Shown: positions 19,585 to 28,783 of the stretch, piece by piece
How positions within the stretch are numbered: the first letter of the stretch is position 1
Layout of the letters: each line of letters begins with the position of its first letter
From: Algibacter amylolyticus
GTDB lineage: Bacteria > Bacteroidota > Bacteroidia > Flavobacteriales > Flavobacteriaceae
Direction of reading: 5' to 3'
Assembly: GCF_014202225.1 (NCBI RefSeq)
Contig: NZ_JACHGE010000002.1
Span: 490,636 to 554,635, forward strand
DNA length: 64,000 nucleotides
Made by a program: the position numbers and the translations under genes
The notes under the pieces: model-generated
Told to the model about the DNA's origin: nothing
Database searches by the model: none
The model's input: the letters and a program-made list of their open reading frames with translations, nothing else

Positions 19585-21240
19585 TTATAAAGAGTTTATA
19601 TAGTCTTCAAGATTAATATCACGAGAAAGGTTCATTTTTTTTCTTATACGATGTCTTGATGTATGCACAGACTCCACAGAAATACCAAGTAACCTGGACA
19701 TTTCTTTACTTGACATGTTTAATTTAATTAAAGCACATATTTTTTGGTCACCTTGACTAAGCTTTGGATATTTTTCAAATATTTTGTCATAAAACTCTTT
19801 GTTAACTTCTATAAAACGCAATTTGAATTCATCCCATGAACTTGTATTATTTATAGATACCGATCTCAGTATTTTATTTAATTCACTTTTCTTAATAGTT
19901 GGTTCACCTTCTCTAATTTTCGTTTTAAGATTTTTCATGAACTCGTCCTTTTCTATCAATTGAAGTGCAGAGGCAGCTAGTTCTTTATTTTTAAGTTCTA
20001 AAAGTTCTTTAGCTTTTTTTATTTCCAATTCCTTATTACGTCTAATAAGTTGTTTTTCTGCTTTATGTTTTGCGCGAAGGTTTTTAATGTAGAAATAACC
20101 GATGATAAGTATGAAAACAACAGAGACCAGTAAAATGATTCGTTGTAGGTTTTTTATTTTGTCTTCCTGTTCTAGCTGTCTTAAATGTTGAGCTTGTATA
20201 AGTTTTTCCTGCCTATCTTTTTCAAGTCTATAAGAGTCTTTAATTTCCATTATAAAATGATTGTAAGGGCTGCGGCTATCAAAGAATTTAGCATCTAAAT
20301 CTTTTGCTATTTGTAAATTTTTAAATGCATTTACATAATCATTTTGTTTTATATATAGCTCTGTAAGTTTTTCATGAATTAATGGTGTAAAGTCAATATG
20401 ACTTTTATATTCTTCAGATGCTTTAAGGGCTTTTTTGTATAATGTTTCACTTTTATCGAGTTGCATTAAGTTAAGGTAAACATCGCCCCAAAATTTGTAA
20501 AACAGCACTAAATATGACGGTTGATTCTCTTGAAACCAAGGATAAATGCGTTCAAAAATTTTCAATGCCTTTTCGTTCTCATTTTGTAATGCCAAAATAT
20601 TAGCTGTTTCAAATTCTAAAAAAGATTCTGCAATAGCAGGTTTACTTTTTGAGAAGTATAAATAGCTACTGTCTAAGTAAATTTGAGCAAGCTCTGTTTT
20701 TTTTAACTCTCTAAAACTAGTGGTAATTGAAAAATAGTAGGGCACAAGACCTGATGCTGGAATTTTATTTTCTTTAACTAAAGACTTGTGAATCTCTAAT
20801 GCTTTTTTTAGGTATTCTAGTGCTTTGTCTTCCCTTTTAAAGTAATTATAGATGCTCCCTAACCTGTTGTATATTACTGATTTAGTTGTTATTAGGTTTG
20901 TGTTGTCTGTAAGTAATAATGCATTCCATAATACATTGTAAGAGTTTGCGTACTGTGCCTTATTAGCATAAACTAAAGATAACTCCATTAAACTTTTTAC
21001 GGCATTAATAGTGTCTTTATTTTGTAAATAAGACTCATGACTTTTCTGAAAAAGGATGATTGAGCTATCTGGTTTTTTATATCGTAAATCCATCGCCTTA
21101 TCAAATGTTTGCATAGTATTCATTTGGGCACTTAGACTTCCTGTAATTAAAAAGAGAGTAAATACTAATATATTTAAAATTACAGCACTTTTTAGGTATT
21201 CTAAATTTTTGTAAAACTTAATATTCTTTTTTACTATCAT
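19585..21240 (-). CDS. Membrane TPR protein with C-terminal LuxR-type helix-turn-helix (regulator)
   Basis: The 551-residue protein has an N-terminal signal/anchor (about 18-40, ending LSAQ). TPR-like helical repeats follow (about 45-345, for example YNRLGSIYNYFKREDKALEYL). A transmembrane helix lies at about 366-384 (IILLVSVVFILIIGYFYI), then a charged coiled coil (about 385-440). The C-terminal winged HTH has the LuxR/FixJ look (LSQGDQKICALIKLNMSSKEMSRLLGISVESVHTSRHRIRKKM, about 495-540). Related Bacteroidota proteins are periplasm-facing sensors with a cytoplasmic DNA-binding tail. Position between the L-AHG operon and the agarase block suggests a role in their control, but no direct target is visible. 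It is divergent from the GH86 gene. Confidence 0.8.
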   Translation of the reverse strand: MIVKKNIKFYKNLEYLKSAVILNILVFTLFLITGSLSAQMNTMQTFDKAMDLRYKKPDSSIILFQKSHESYLQNKDTINAVKSLMELSLVYANKAQYANSYNVLWNALLLTDNTNLITTKSVIYNRLGSIYNYFKREDKALEYLKKALEIHKSLVKENKIPASGLVPYYFSITTSFRELKKTELAQIYLDSSYLYFSKSKPAIAESFLEFETANILALQNENEKALKIFERIYPWFQENQPSYLVLFYKFWGDVYLNLMQLDKSETLYKKALKASEEYKSHIDFTPLIHEKLTELYIKQNDYVNAFKNLQIAKDLDAKFFDSRSPYNHFIMEIKDSYRLEKDRQEKLIQAQHLRQLEQEDKIKNLQRIILLVSVVFILIIGYFYIKNLRAKHKAEKQLIRRNKELEIKKAKELLELKNKELAASALQLIEKDEFMKNLKTKIREGEPTIKKSELNKILRSVSINNTSSWDEFKLRFIEVNKEFYDKIFEKYPKLSQGDQKICALIKLNMSSKEMSRLLGISVESVHTSRHRIRKKMNLSRDINLEDYINSL

Positions 21241-21596
21241 TAAATTATGTGTAATACTGTTTTGAATGTTAAAAATATAAATTTATTTAGTTGATTTTAG
21301 GTATAACATAAAATATGTCTTTTTTTTTAAGAATTATATAAATTTTGGTGTGAGGTAAAAATATAGTATTAGTTTTTAATTGAGGGATATGTATGAGTAA
21401 TTATATAGAAAATAAATTAAACAATAGAATGAATTTGTTTTATTTTATTGAATGTTAAGCACTCCTAAAGGGTTATAAACCTTAAGAATTTGGTCTGTCA
21501 AGTTTTTGTCAAGTTTAAATTATCGATTGGCCTTCGCTATTTATATACATTTAGCATAATCAATTCTTTAAAAAACAAAATTTGATATATAAAATT
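21241..21596. other. Divergent intergenic region between TPR/LuxR regulator and GH86
   Basis: These 356 bases contain the perfect operator repeat at 21496-21516 and its -7 candidate, pointing to GH86. A motif GGTTATAAACCTTA lies just upstream (21471-21484). I see no convincing minus-strand promoter for the regulator gene. Confidence 0.55.
21496..21553 (+). promoter_or_regulatory. Perfect direct-repeat operator with -7 element upstream of GH86
   Basis: TGTCAAGTTT at 21496-21505 and again at 21507-21516 are identical half-sites, 11 bp apart. TACATTTA (21546-21553, 7 of 8 to TAnnTTTG) starts exactly 30 bases after the operator's last base. This is the best copy of the motif in the window. The spacing of one helical turn suits an AraC-family protein, whose two helix-turn-helix units contact adjacent major grooves. 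Confidence 0.75.
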
Positions 21597-24104
21597 ATGA
21601 AAAAAATTACTTTATTATTTTTTTTAACATCAGCGATAATAACAGCGCAAAGTTCAGTTTCTTGGACAAATGCACCAACTAATTTAACGTTTTTACCAGG
21701 GCAAGTACTTGATATGGAAATAACCTATAGCACTCCAGATTGAGATTATATTTGTGTCTGGATTCGCGAAGTTGATGCTGCAGAAAACACAGTTAATCAA
21801 TATGGCGCTTTTATGACTTGCCCACTTTCAGGCTCATCTTCAGATACGCATCCTAATAATGATGTTATTAATTATAATTATACAATTCCCGCTAATGTGC
21901 CATTTAGCAATACTTTAGCTAACGGTAATTACTATAAATTAATTGTTTTTTTGAAGGATGATGTAGATGGTACTGCTAATGGTAGTGTAAATATTACTAT
22001 ATCTTCAACTGGTAATAATTCTAAAATAACGGCAAATTTAAATGCAAAGCATAGCGTTGGAAATGTTGAAACACTTGATCGTTCAAAGTTTATAACTATT
22101 CATGCAAATCAAACAGAAAATGAATGGAATGGCACTAATTTTACTTCAGATTTAAGAGATCATTTTTTAAATGGGTATGACGTTTATATGGGTAGAGATA
22201 CTGGTGGCGTGTCATGGTATTCAAATCAAATGCAAGAAGATCCATCTAGAACAGGTTATGCTAACCCCGAGCATATAGCATCACTTGGTTTAAATAGACG
22301 TAATGCTTATGCCTCTCAAACAAATTTACATCAATATGAAGCTAGAAATACTTTAATTCTAGGTGCTCAAAAATATCCATTTTGGACAGGCGAAGGGCAA
22401 AAAGCAACAAATCAAGGTTGGAGTTTTGCTAATGGAACTGCAACAGGTGAATATATGGGACGCTATATCAATGAGTTTCATGGCAATAATGGTCAACCCG
22501 TTCCCGAATTTGTCGAAATTATAAATGAACCTGCTTATGAGCATCTTGGCGGACCAGAAGATTATACCAACTCGTTACAAGAGGTGGCGGATTTTCATAA
22601 CGATGTCGCCATAGCCATAAAGGCTCAAGCACCCAATGTTAAGGTCGGTGGTTATACTGCTGCTTTTCCAAATTTTGAAAAAGGTGATTTTCAACGTTGG
22701 ATAAATAGAGATAAGCTATTTATGGATGTAGCAGGTAATAATATGGATTTTTGGTCTATACATCTATACGATTTTCCTTCTATTGGAGGCGGGCAGAAAA
22801 AGTTACGCTCGGGTAGTAATGTTGAAGCTACCTTTGATATGATGGAGCAATACAGTTACATGTCTTTTGGAGAAGTAAAGCCGTTTGTAATTTCAGAATA
22901 TGGTGCGCAAATGCACGATTATTCAAAGCAACAATGGAGTCCTTATAGAGACTGGCTTCATTTAAAAGCACAAAATGCACAATTAATGTCTTTTCTAGAT
23001 AGGCCAAACCATATTGCTTCTGCTATTAATTTCGTTATAGTAAAAGCAGAATGGGGTTATAACAATGGTATACCATACAATCACCGTTTAATGCGGAAAG
23101 AGAATGAACCAACCAGTTATACAGGACAATGGGTTTATACAGATATGGTGAAATTTTATCAGTTATGGAGTAATGTAAATGGCACTAGAATTGATACATT
23201 TTCAGATAATTTGGATGTTCAAGTCGATGGGTATGTAGATGGTAATAAGGCTTATGTTGTACTAAATAATTTAAATTTTACAGATGAAGAAATTGATTTA
23301 AATCTAATTGAAACCGATGGTTTATCTATTGCTTCTATAACAAAAAAATATCTGTATTTAGATGGAAGTAATTTACCCCAATTATTAGAAGAATCTATAG
23401 CAGTAAATACTTCAACAGTTACTTTAAATGCTGAAAGTACCATGGTTTTAGAATACACATTTAATAATACCATATCAATTAATGAATCCAATACGGAAAC
23501 TAAATATTATGCCACAACTTACTTACAGCCAATTGTTGCAAATCAAGAAGTAAATTTCCAGTTAAATGCCGTTTCAACAAATGCTTACGGAGAAGCTGTT
23601 TTAAGAGTTGGTATTGGTAGAATACATGGTTTATCGTTACGACCTTCAATTAAAGTAAATGGTACTTTGGTTGATGTGCCAAACAATTGGAGAGGTGATG
23701 ATCAGGCACAGCGAGAACGCTTTTTTGGTGTTTTAGAAATTCCTGTTCCATTTGATTTAATTCAAACAAACAATATAATATCAGTTGAGTTTGGTGATAC
23801 GGGAGGTCATATAAGTACTGTATCACTGCAAGTATTTAATTTTAGTAGTGATTTAAGAAGCCAAACTTTAAGTGTTAATAATACTAAATTAACATCTTCC
23901 ATGAAAATTTATCCTAACCCAACTACTGGAGTAATAAGTATTAAGGACGCTATTCATTATAAACAAATTAGTGTTTATAGTATTTCTGGAAAGGTGGTAA
24001 AAACATTTAAATCAGATAAGGTTATTGATATTTCAAATCTTGCTAACGGAATTTATTTTTTAAAAACAGATACGGGTTATAACTTTAAAGTGCTTAAAAA
24101 GTAG
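21597..24104 (+). pseudogene. GH86 beta-agarase/porphyranase with an in-frame TGA near the N-terminus
   Basis: An ATG at 21597 opens a frame with a signal peptide (MKKITLLFFL...ITAQ) and an Ig-like domain. Codon 49, TGA at 21741-21743, interrupts it. The same frame then continues to 24104 (836 codons in all). The first ATG after the stop, at 21813, gives 763 residues without a signal peptide. The GH86 catalytic part is complete: the acid/base glutamate is codon 311 (IINEPAYE), the probable nucleophile codon 434 (VISEYGAQ), and the C-terminus is a T9SS sorting domain (YPNPTTG). Without the signal peptide the enzyme should not be secreted, so the gene is probably inactive unless the TGA is a sequence error or is read through. 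The operator upstream is perfect, implying the damage is recent. Confidence 0.85.
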
Positions 24105-24115
24105 ATTTTTAGAAT

Positions 24116-24173
24116 TGTCTAGTTTATGTCAAGTACCTTTTCTAGTTTTTATTTAATTAAAACATTTGATTTG
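24116..24173 (+). promoter_or_regulatory. Direct-repeat operator with -7 element upstream of the small T9SS protein gene
   Basis: TGTCTAGTTT (24116-24125), one base, then TGTCAAGTAC (24127-24136). TTGATTTG (24166-24173, 7 of 8 to TAnnTTTG) starts 30 bases after the operator end. An overlapping alternative -7 is AACATTTG at 24161. The gene starts at 24202. Confidence 0.6.
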
Positions 24174-24201
24174 TTACATAATTAATCTAAAACTAAATAT
24201 T

Positions 24202-24840
24202 ATGAAAAAAATTACTTTATTATTTTTATTATTGAGTGGAACATTTGCTTTTGCTCAACAAATTGTTTCATTGGTTTCTATAAATGGTCAGACTGTTACT
24301 GAATTTAAAACGGAAACTAATGCAACGCTAAATGTTGCATCTAGTTATGATTTCGTTATCGATTATTCAGGTCAAGATGTTTCTAATCCTAATGAGGTGA
24401 TTGTAAAGATATTAGCAGGGGGTAGTTTTGCTGATACGCCTAATTTTGCTTCTGCTCCAATTACAACAGCATCTGGACAGGTTACTGTTACACTAACCCC
24501 AACAACTATAGTAGATCCTGCTATATTACAAATAAGAACTACATCATCAACGAATTTTGGTAATTCTGGTGATAATATATTTGATTATAGTTGGAAAGTA
24601 GCGGCAGCACTATCTACCGAAGATTTTGCTAAAGAAGTATTCACTTTCTATCCAAATCCTGCCAAAACTGAAATTAATATAAAAACTAATATGCACTTTG
24701 AAAGTTTTCAGGTTATAGATGTAACAGGTAAAGTAATCAAAAAAGGTGATTTTAATAAAGTTATAAATATTGAAAAGTTACAAAAGGGTATATACTTTTT
24801 AGGTCTTGACAGTATTTACCAAAAATTTATTAAAGATTAA
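24202..24840 (+). CDS. Small secreted T9SS-sorted protein, function unknown
   Basis: The frame is open from 24166, but the ATG at 24202 starts a proper signal peptide (MKKITLLFLLLSGTFAFAQ) and lies downstream of the predicted -7 element, giving 212 residues. Residues 20-130 form a single Ig-like beta-sandwich with no recognised catalytic motif. The last 75 residues are a T9SS sorting domain (FYPNPAKTEINI, then KGIYFL). Its first bases are nearly identical to those of the GH86 gene upstream. Own operator and own terminator make it a separate transcription unit. It is probably a surface or secreted glycan-binding accessory protein; no known family is recognised. Confidence 0.8.
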   Translation: MKKITLLFLLLSGTFAFAQQIVSLVSINGQTVTEFKTETNATLNVASSYDFVIDYSGQDVSNPNEVIVKILAGGSFADTPNFASAPITTASGQVTVTLTPTTIVDPAILQIRTTSSTNFGNSGDNIFDYSWKVAAALSTEDFAKEVFTFYPNPAKTEINIKTNMHFESFQVIDVTGKVIKKGDFNKVINIEKLQKGIYFLGLDSIYQKFIKD

Positions 24841-24870
24841 TTAATTATTTAACAGATGATTATTCATTAA

Positions 24871-24902
24871 AAAAAACACGTATTCTACATACGTGTTTTT
24901 TT
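24871..24902 (+). terminator. Rho-independent terminator
   Basis: The stem AAAAAACACGTA pairs with TACGTGTTTTTT across a seven-base loop and ends in a T run. It lies 30 bp after the small T9SS gene. The sulfatase gene starts only 37 bp later without an obvious promoter, so sulfatase expression may depend on readthrough. Confidence 0.88.
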
Positions 24903-24939
24903 ATAAGTTCTAGTTTAATAAATCCTTTAAGTTTAAAAT

Positions 24940-26415
24940 ATGATAAAGAAAGTTTCAAGTATGTTCCTTCTAATTATTTTGCTATTGCACGGACAATCTA
25001 TAGTTCTTACGGCACAAAATCGTCCTAATGTATTAGTAATTCTCGCCGATGATTTAGGATATCACGATGTTGGGTTTACCGGATGTAAAGATATTTTTAC
25101 GCCACAATTAGATAAATTAGCAAATAATGGTATTGTGTTTACAAATGGTTATGTAACACATCCCTATTGTGGGCCCTCTCGTGCAGGACTCATAACGGGT
25201 AGATACCAAGCTAGGTTTGGAATGGAAATCAATTCAACCTATTCTCCTTTTGATCTGTATATGGGTTTACCGCTTGAAGAAAAAACCTTTGCCAAACGTA
25301 TGCAGGAAACCGGTTATAGAACGGGAATTATTGGTAAATGGCACTTAGGTGCGGCAGCTCCTTACCATCCTAATAATAGAGGTTTTGATCATTTTTATGG
25401 GTTTTTATCAGGTGGACATACCTATTTTCCAGAACAAGTAAATACTATTAAACCTCTAGTAAATAAAAAAGGAAAACCTAATTATGGAGCCAACGAAGGA
25501 GATTTTTATCCGCTTGTTTTAAATAATGGGGCAGGAGAATTTAATGAATATCTTACCACGGCCTTAAGTCGTGATGCTGCCAAATTTGTTAAGGAATCAG
25601 ACACGCCTTTTATGTTGTATTTGGCTTATAACGCTCCACACATGCCACTGCAAGCTCCAAAAGAAACTATTGAAAAATATAAGCATATCGAAAGTAGAGA
25701 ACGTCGCATTTATGCGGCCATGATTGATAAGATGGATGAAGGTATTGGTATGGTTGTGGATGCGCTTAAAGAAAGTGGAAAATTAGACAATACTATTATT
25801 TTCTTCCTTTCCGACAATGGCGGGGTCGCAACTACCGGATATAATAAAGAGATTTTTTCTAGTAATTATCCATTTAAAAAAGGTAAAGGTTCTATGTACG
25901 AAGGTGGGAGTCATGTTCCATTTATAGTGCACTGGCCTAATGGAATTAAAACCCCTAGACAGTTTGATGGGTTGGTTTCATCATTGGATATTGCAGCCAC
26001 AGCTATTGCAGTTGCTAAAGCTGACACCGAGAATGCAAAACTTGATGGTGTGAATTTGTTGCCATACCTACAAAAAGAAGTAAAAGACTCTCCTCATAGT
26101 GCACTGTTTTGGCGAGCATCAGAAGGTAAGGGGTGGGCTGTAAGAACTCCAACTTCAAAATTTTTATTAGAGAATAAAAATATGGCGCTTTATAATATGG
26201 AATTAGACCCATTTGAATCTAATAACCTTATAGAATCTAGTAACCTACAGCGAAAGAAAATGGCGAATTTGTGGAATAGTTGGAATGCCAATAATCAACC
26301 AGTTATCTGGCTGCAAGCTAATGCCTATCAAAAAAAGCGATTAGAAATGTATAGAGAATTACATGAAGAATTAAAAGTAGAAGCTTTAAAACGTACTCCA
26401 AAAACAATTGAATAA
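24940..26415 (+). CDS. Secreted S1-family sulfatase
   Basis: The 491-residue formylglycine sulfatase has a signal peptide (about 1-25, ending LTAQ). Metal-binding aspartates are in ILADDLGYHD (about 35-36). The activation motif C77-G-P-S-R81 is followed by AGLITGRY, and the active-site motif GKWHLG is near residue 130. Two further metal ligands are in FLSDNGG. C77 would be converted to formylglycine by an anaerobic- or aerobic-type maturase, which is not in the window. It lies between agarase genes, so it probably removes sulfate from porphyran or agar oligosaccharides (for example L-galactose-6-sulfate). Its exact S1 subfamily cannot be told by eye. It ends 35 bp before the GH16 gene. Confidence 0.92.
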   Translation: MIKKVSSMFLLIILLLHGQSIVLTAQNRPNVLVILADDLGYHDVGFTGCKDIFTPQLDKLANNGIVFTNGYVTHPYCGPSRAGLITGRYQARFGMEINSTYSPFDLYMGLPLEEKTFAKRMQETGYRTGIIGKWHLGAAAPYHPNNRGFDHFYGFLSGGHTYFPEQVNTIKPLVNKKGKPNYGANEGDFYPLVLNNGAGEFNEYLTTALSRDAAKFVKESDTPFMLYLAYNAPHMPLQAPKETIEKYKHIESRERRIYAAMIDKMDEGIGMVVDALKESGKLDNTIIFFLSDNGGVATTGYNKEIFSSNYPFKKGKGSMYEGGSHVPFIVHWPNGIKTPRQFDGLVSSLDIAATAIAVAKADTENAKLDGVNLLPYLQKEVKDSPHSALFWRASEGKGWAVRTPTSKFLLENKNMALYNMELDPFESNNLIESSNLQRKKMANLWNSWNANNQPVIWLQANAYQKKRLEMYRELHEELKVEALKRTPKTIE

Positions 26416-26449
26416 TTTGATTTTCACATTTTTAAAAAAGGTAAAAGAA

Positions 26450-27385
26450 ATGAAAAATATAAGTTATATAATATTATTATGCGTTTTTGCTTTCTGTTGT
26501 GAGAAAGCTGATTCTCCTATAAAAGAAGTTGAAGTTGAAGAGCAGGAACAAACTGATATTGAAGATTCAGGCGATGAAACTGAAGATAAATATATGCTTC
26601 CTGAGCAATTACCTATACCAAATGAAGGTAAATTATGGAAATATCAAGATAAATTCTCAAACGAATTTTCATCCGATAAATCATCTGCTGAATTTACAAC
26701 TAACTGGCAAGATAAATTTTTTAACGGATGGAGAGGTCCTGATAAAACCAGGTATTCCCCTTCTCGTTCCGCTATTAGTAATGGAGAGTTGATATATGAA
26801 GCGGCCATAATTAATGGAACTGTGGAAACAGGTTGCATTAGCTCAAAAGAAATGGTTAAATACCCTTTATATATGGAGGTTCGGGCAAAAATAAGTAACT
26901 CGCCTTTAGCGTGTGCTGTGTGGATGCTAAGTGAAGATTCTACACAAGAAATAGATAATCTTGAAGCTTATGGTGATGTAACTAACGATTATTTTTCTAA
27001 GAGATTGCATTTAAGTCATCATGTTTTTATTAGAAGTCCATTTCAAGATTATCAACCTACAGGTGCAGAAACTTGGTATGCTGATGGTAAAAATACAGTT
27101 TGGTCCCAAGATTACCATAGGTATGGTGTATTGTGGTGGGGACCCAAAGATTTGCGGTATTTTGTAGATGGTAAAGAGGTTAGAAGAACTCCAGAGAATC
27201 AAATAGACCCAGAGAACTACACAAATGGTACAGGTTTAAATAAGCCTATGTATTTAATTATAAGTCAAGCAGCGCAAGGTTGGAGAGAAAGTAATGGTAT
27301 TGACTATCTTACCGATCCAGGAGTAACAAACCCTGAAAGAACAAGAAATTATTTTGATTATATAAGGGTTTTTAAACCTGAGTAA
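26450..27385 (+). CDS. GH16 beta-agarase/porphyranase lipoprotein
   Basis: I chose the ATG at 26450 because it begins a lipoprotein signal (VFAFCC, cysteines 16-17). An upstream ATG at 26408 would overlap the sulfatase stop and put 14 residues before the signal. The resulting 311-residue protein has an acidic linker (about 25-50) and one GH16 domain. The catalytic motif is E167-I-D169-N-L-E172 within WMLSEDSTQEIDNLEAYG, the form seen in agarases and porphyranases. It is probably anchored at the outer membrane and cuts beta-1,4 bonds in agarose or porphyran. It shares a transcription unit with the sulfatase, suggesting action on sulfated substrate. Confidence 0.9.
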   Translation: MKNISYIILLCVFAFCCEKADSPIKEVEVEEQEQTDIEDSGDETEDKYMLPEQLPIPNEGKLWKYQDKFSNEFSSDKSSAEFTTNWQDKFFNGWRGPDKTRYSPSRSAISNGELIYEAAIINGTVETGCISSKEMVKYPLYMEVRAKISNSPLACAVWMLSEDSTQEIDNLEAYGDVTNDYFSKRLHLSHHVFIRSPFQDYQPTGAETWYADGKNTVWSQDYHRYGVLWWGPKDLRYFVDGKEVRRTPENQIDPENYTNGTGLNKPMYLIISQAAQGWRESNGIDYLTDPGVTNPERTRNYFDYIRVFKPE

Positions 27386-27437
27386 TTATTTATTGAGTCG
27401 TCCTGTAATAGGTTGATAGTTTTAATAAAATTGAATT

Positions 27438-27469
27438 AAACCAGAGAAGTTAATTTCTCTGGTTTTTTT
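27438..27469 (+). terminator. Rho-independent terminator after GH16
   Basis: The stem AAACCAGAGAA pairs with TTCTCTGGTTT, with a short loop and a run of seven T. It lies 53 bp after the GH16 stop. Confidence 0.9.
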
Positions 27470-27727
27470 GTTCCAATTTTAAAAAAAAAAGCAAAAATCA
27501 TTGCTCTTTAAAAAGATTTTAAGGTGCTTAGGAAATAAATGATTTAAATTCAGAAGGTTTATAGGTGTTATAAACTTTAAAGTGATGGTTTCTTCGTAGA
27601 CAACTGTGATTTATACAAACTCTTTATTTTTTAAGCTTATTAATTGTGAATATCGCAAAAAAAGATATTGAGTTGTTGTCAAGTTTTACATCTGTAAAAT
27701 AAGTGTTTTGTCGAAATTTTATTTATT

Positions 27728-27785
27728 TGTCAAGTTTTGGTCAAGTTTTAAATCATTGATATTGTTGTGGTTAGGTATAAGTTTA
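27728..27785 (+). promoter_or_regulatory. Direct-repeat operator with -7 element upstream of T9SS protein/GH86 unit
   Basis: TGTCAAGTTT (27728-27737), one base, GGTCAAGTTT (27739-27748). TAAGTTTA (27778-27785, 7 of 8 to TAnnTTTG) starts 30 bases after the operator end. The promoter rules out the upstream ATG at 27767, which would lie before the transcript start. An extra half-site lies 51 bp upstream at 27677. Confidence 0.7.
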
Positions 27786-27811
27786 CTATGATAAAATCTA
27801 AATTAACTATT

Positions 27812-28672
27812 ATGAAAAAAATTACATTATTATTCGCTATCCTCGGTTTACAAATCGGGACATTAAATTTAAATGCACAGACAGTTATTCTTGATCAAAC
27901 TTTTGATGCTACTTATGCCTCTAGTACTGCAAACGGTAAAACCGCTTGGGGACCTAACCAAACTTTAATATTGACTGATTACGCAGATGGTTTTGGTTTT
28001 ATTAACCCATCAACTGGGTGGAGCAATAGTTCAGTAAGCTCTTGCAGTTGGTTACAAGGTTTTCTAACTCTGGGCAGCCCTGGTAACGGAAATACAACCG
28101 CAGATGAAGAGGCTTGGTTTACCTTTACCAAATCAGGGTTAACTATTGGGAACATGTACCAAGTTGAAGTTCCCGTAGTTCGAAAACAAGGTCGCCCAGA
28201 GGTAGACCACACATTACATGCGTGGAGTACAACGCCTCCATCAACTAACTTTGCTTCAGCTAATTCTTTATATACTACTACCACTGGGTTAGAAGAACCT
28301 GAAGAGCTTTTAACCAAAAACTTTGTAGCTGATGCTACCACCATGACTTTTGGAGTAGGAATTGGTAGAGATGGCACTGTTGATATGTTTAACAAAACGC
28401 GAATTTTAAGTATGAAAATAACTGATTTAGGAACTACTTTAAGCACAGACAATGATGTATTAAAAAATAGTTTCACAGTTGTTAAAACAGGAGTTACTTT
28501 AAAAGCTATTTCGGGAAATGTTCAAATTATAGATTTATTTGGTCGTTTATTAGCTTCCAAACAGTTAAAAAATAATGAGACACTAAATTATCAATTTAAC
28601 AATACCTCTATTTATGTGGTTAGACTAACTTCTAATATGGGAAGCCTAACCAAAAAGGTTGTTTTTAAGTAA
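27812..28672 (+). CDS. Secreted T9SS-sorted protein with jelly-roll-like domain, function unknown
   Basis: I chose the ATG at 27812 because it begins the signal peptide (MKKITLLFAILGLQ...LNAQ) and lies 34 bases after the predicted -7 element. The product is 286 residues. Residues 27-205 read as one beta-sandwich, rich in aromatic and polar residues (W in KTAWGPN, GWSNSS, CSWLQGF), of the kind seen in carbohydrate-binding modules. No catalytic motif is recognised. The C-terminus (about 210-286) is a short T9SS-type sorting domain ending LTKKVVFK. It lies 111 bp before the large GH86 gene with no terminator between, so the two are probably co-transcribed. It is a candidate galactan-binding accessory protein. 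Confidence 0.8.
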   Translation: MKKITLLFAILGLQIGTLNLNAQTVILDQTFDATYASSTANGKTAWGPNQTLILTDYADGFGFINPSTGWSNSSVSSCSWLQGFLTLGSPGNGNTTADEEAWFTFTKSGLTIGNMYQVEVPVVRKQGRPEVDHTLHAWSTTPPSTNFASANSLYTTTTGLEEPEELLTKNFVADATTMTFGVGIGRDGTVDMFNKTRILSMKITDLGTTLSTDNDVLKNSFTVVKTGVTLKAISGNVQIIDLFGRLLASKQLKNNETLNYQFNNTSIYVVRLTSNMGSLTKKVVFK

Positions 28673-28783
28673 AAAAAGATGCCCTTTCAATAGCAAAGGA
28701 TAATACTTAAAAAAAAACGACTTTTTATCAAAATTAAGTAAATAATTTAATTATAAATCTCACATTAAACTAAACCAATAATA

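Larger units (their letters stand above)
27386..27811. other. Intergenic region with terminator, operator sites and promoter
   Basis: These 426 bases contain the terminator at 27438-27469, an isolated half-site TGTCAAGTTT at 27677-27686, and the full operator plus -7 at 27728-27785. A motif GTTATAAACTTTAA at 27567-27580 resembles one upstream of the GH86 operator at 21472. No gene is seen. Confidence 0.6.

Noticed and set aside
21471-21484. GTTATAAAC(C/T)TTAA motif shared with 27567-27580
   Set aside because: Distances to the operators differ (24 versus 161 bp) and there is no third copy, so no consistent role.
21741-21743. TGA in GH86 read as selenocysteine or a changed genetic code
   Set aside because: No reason to expect a selenocysteine in this Ig-like region, no recoding hairpin apparent, and TGA serves as a normal stop nearby; mutation or sequencing error is simpler.
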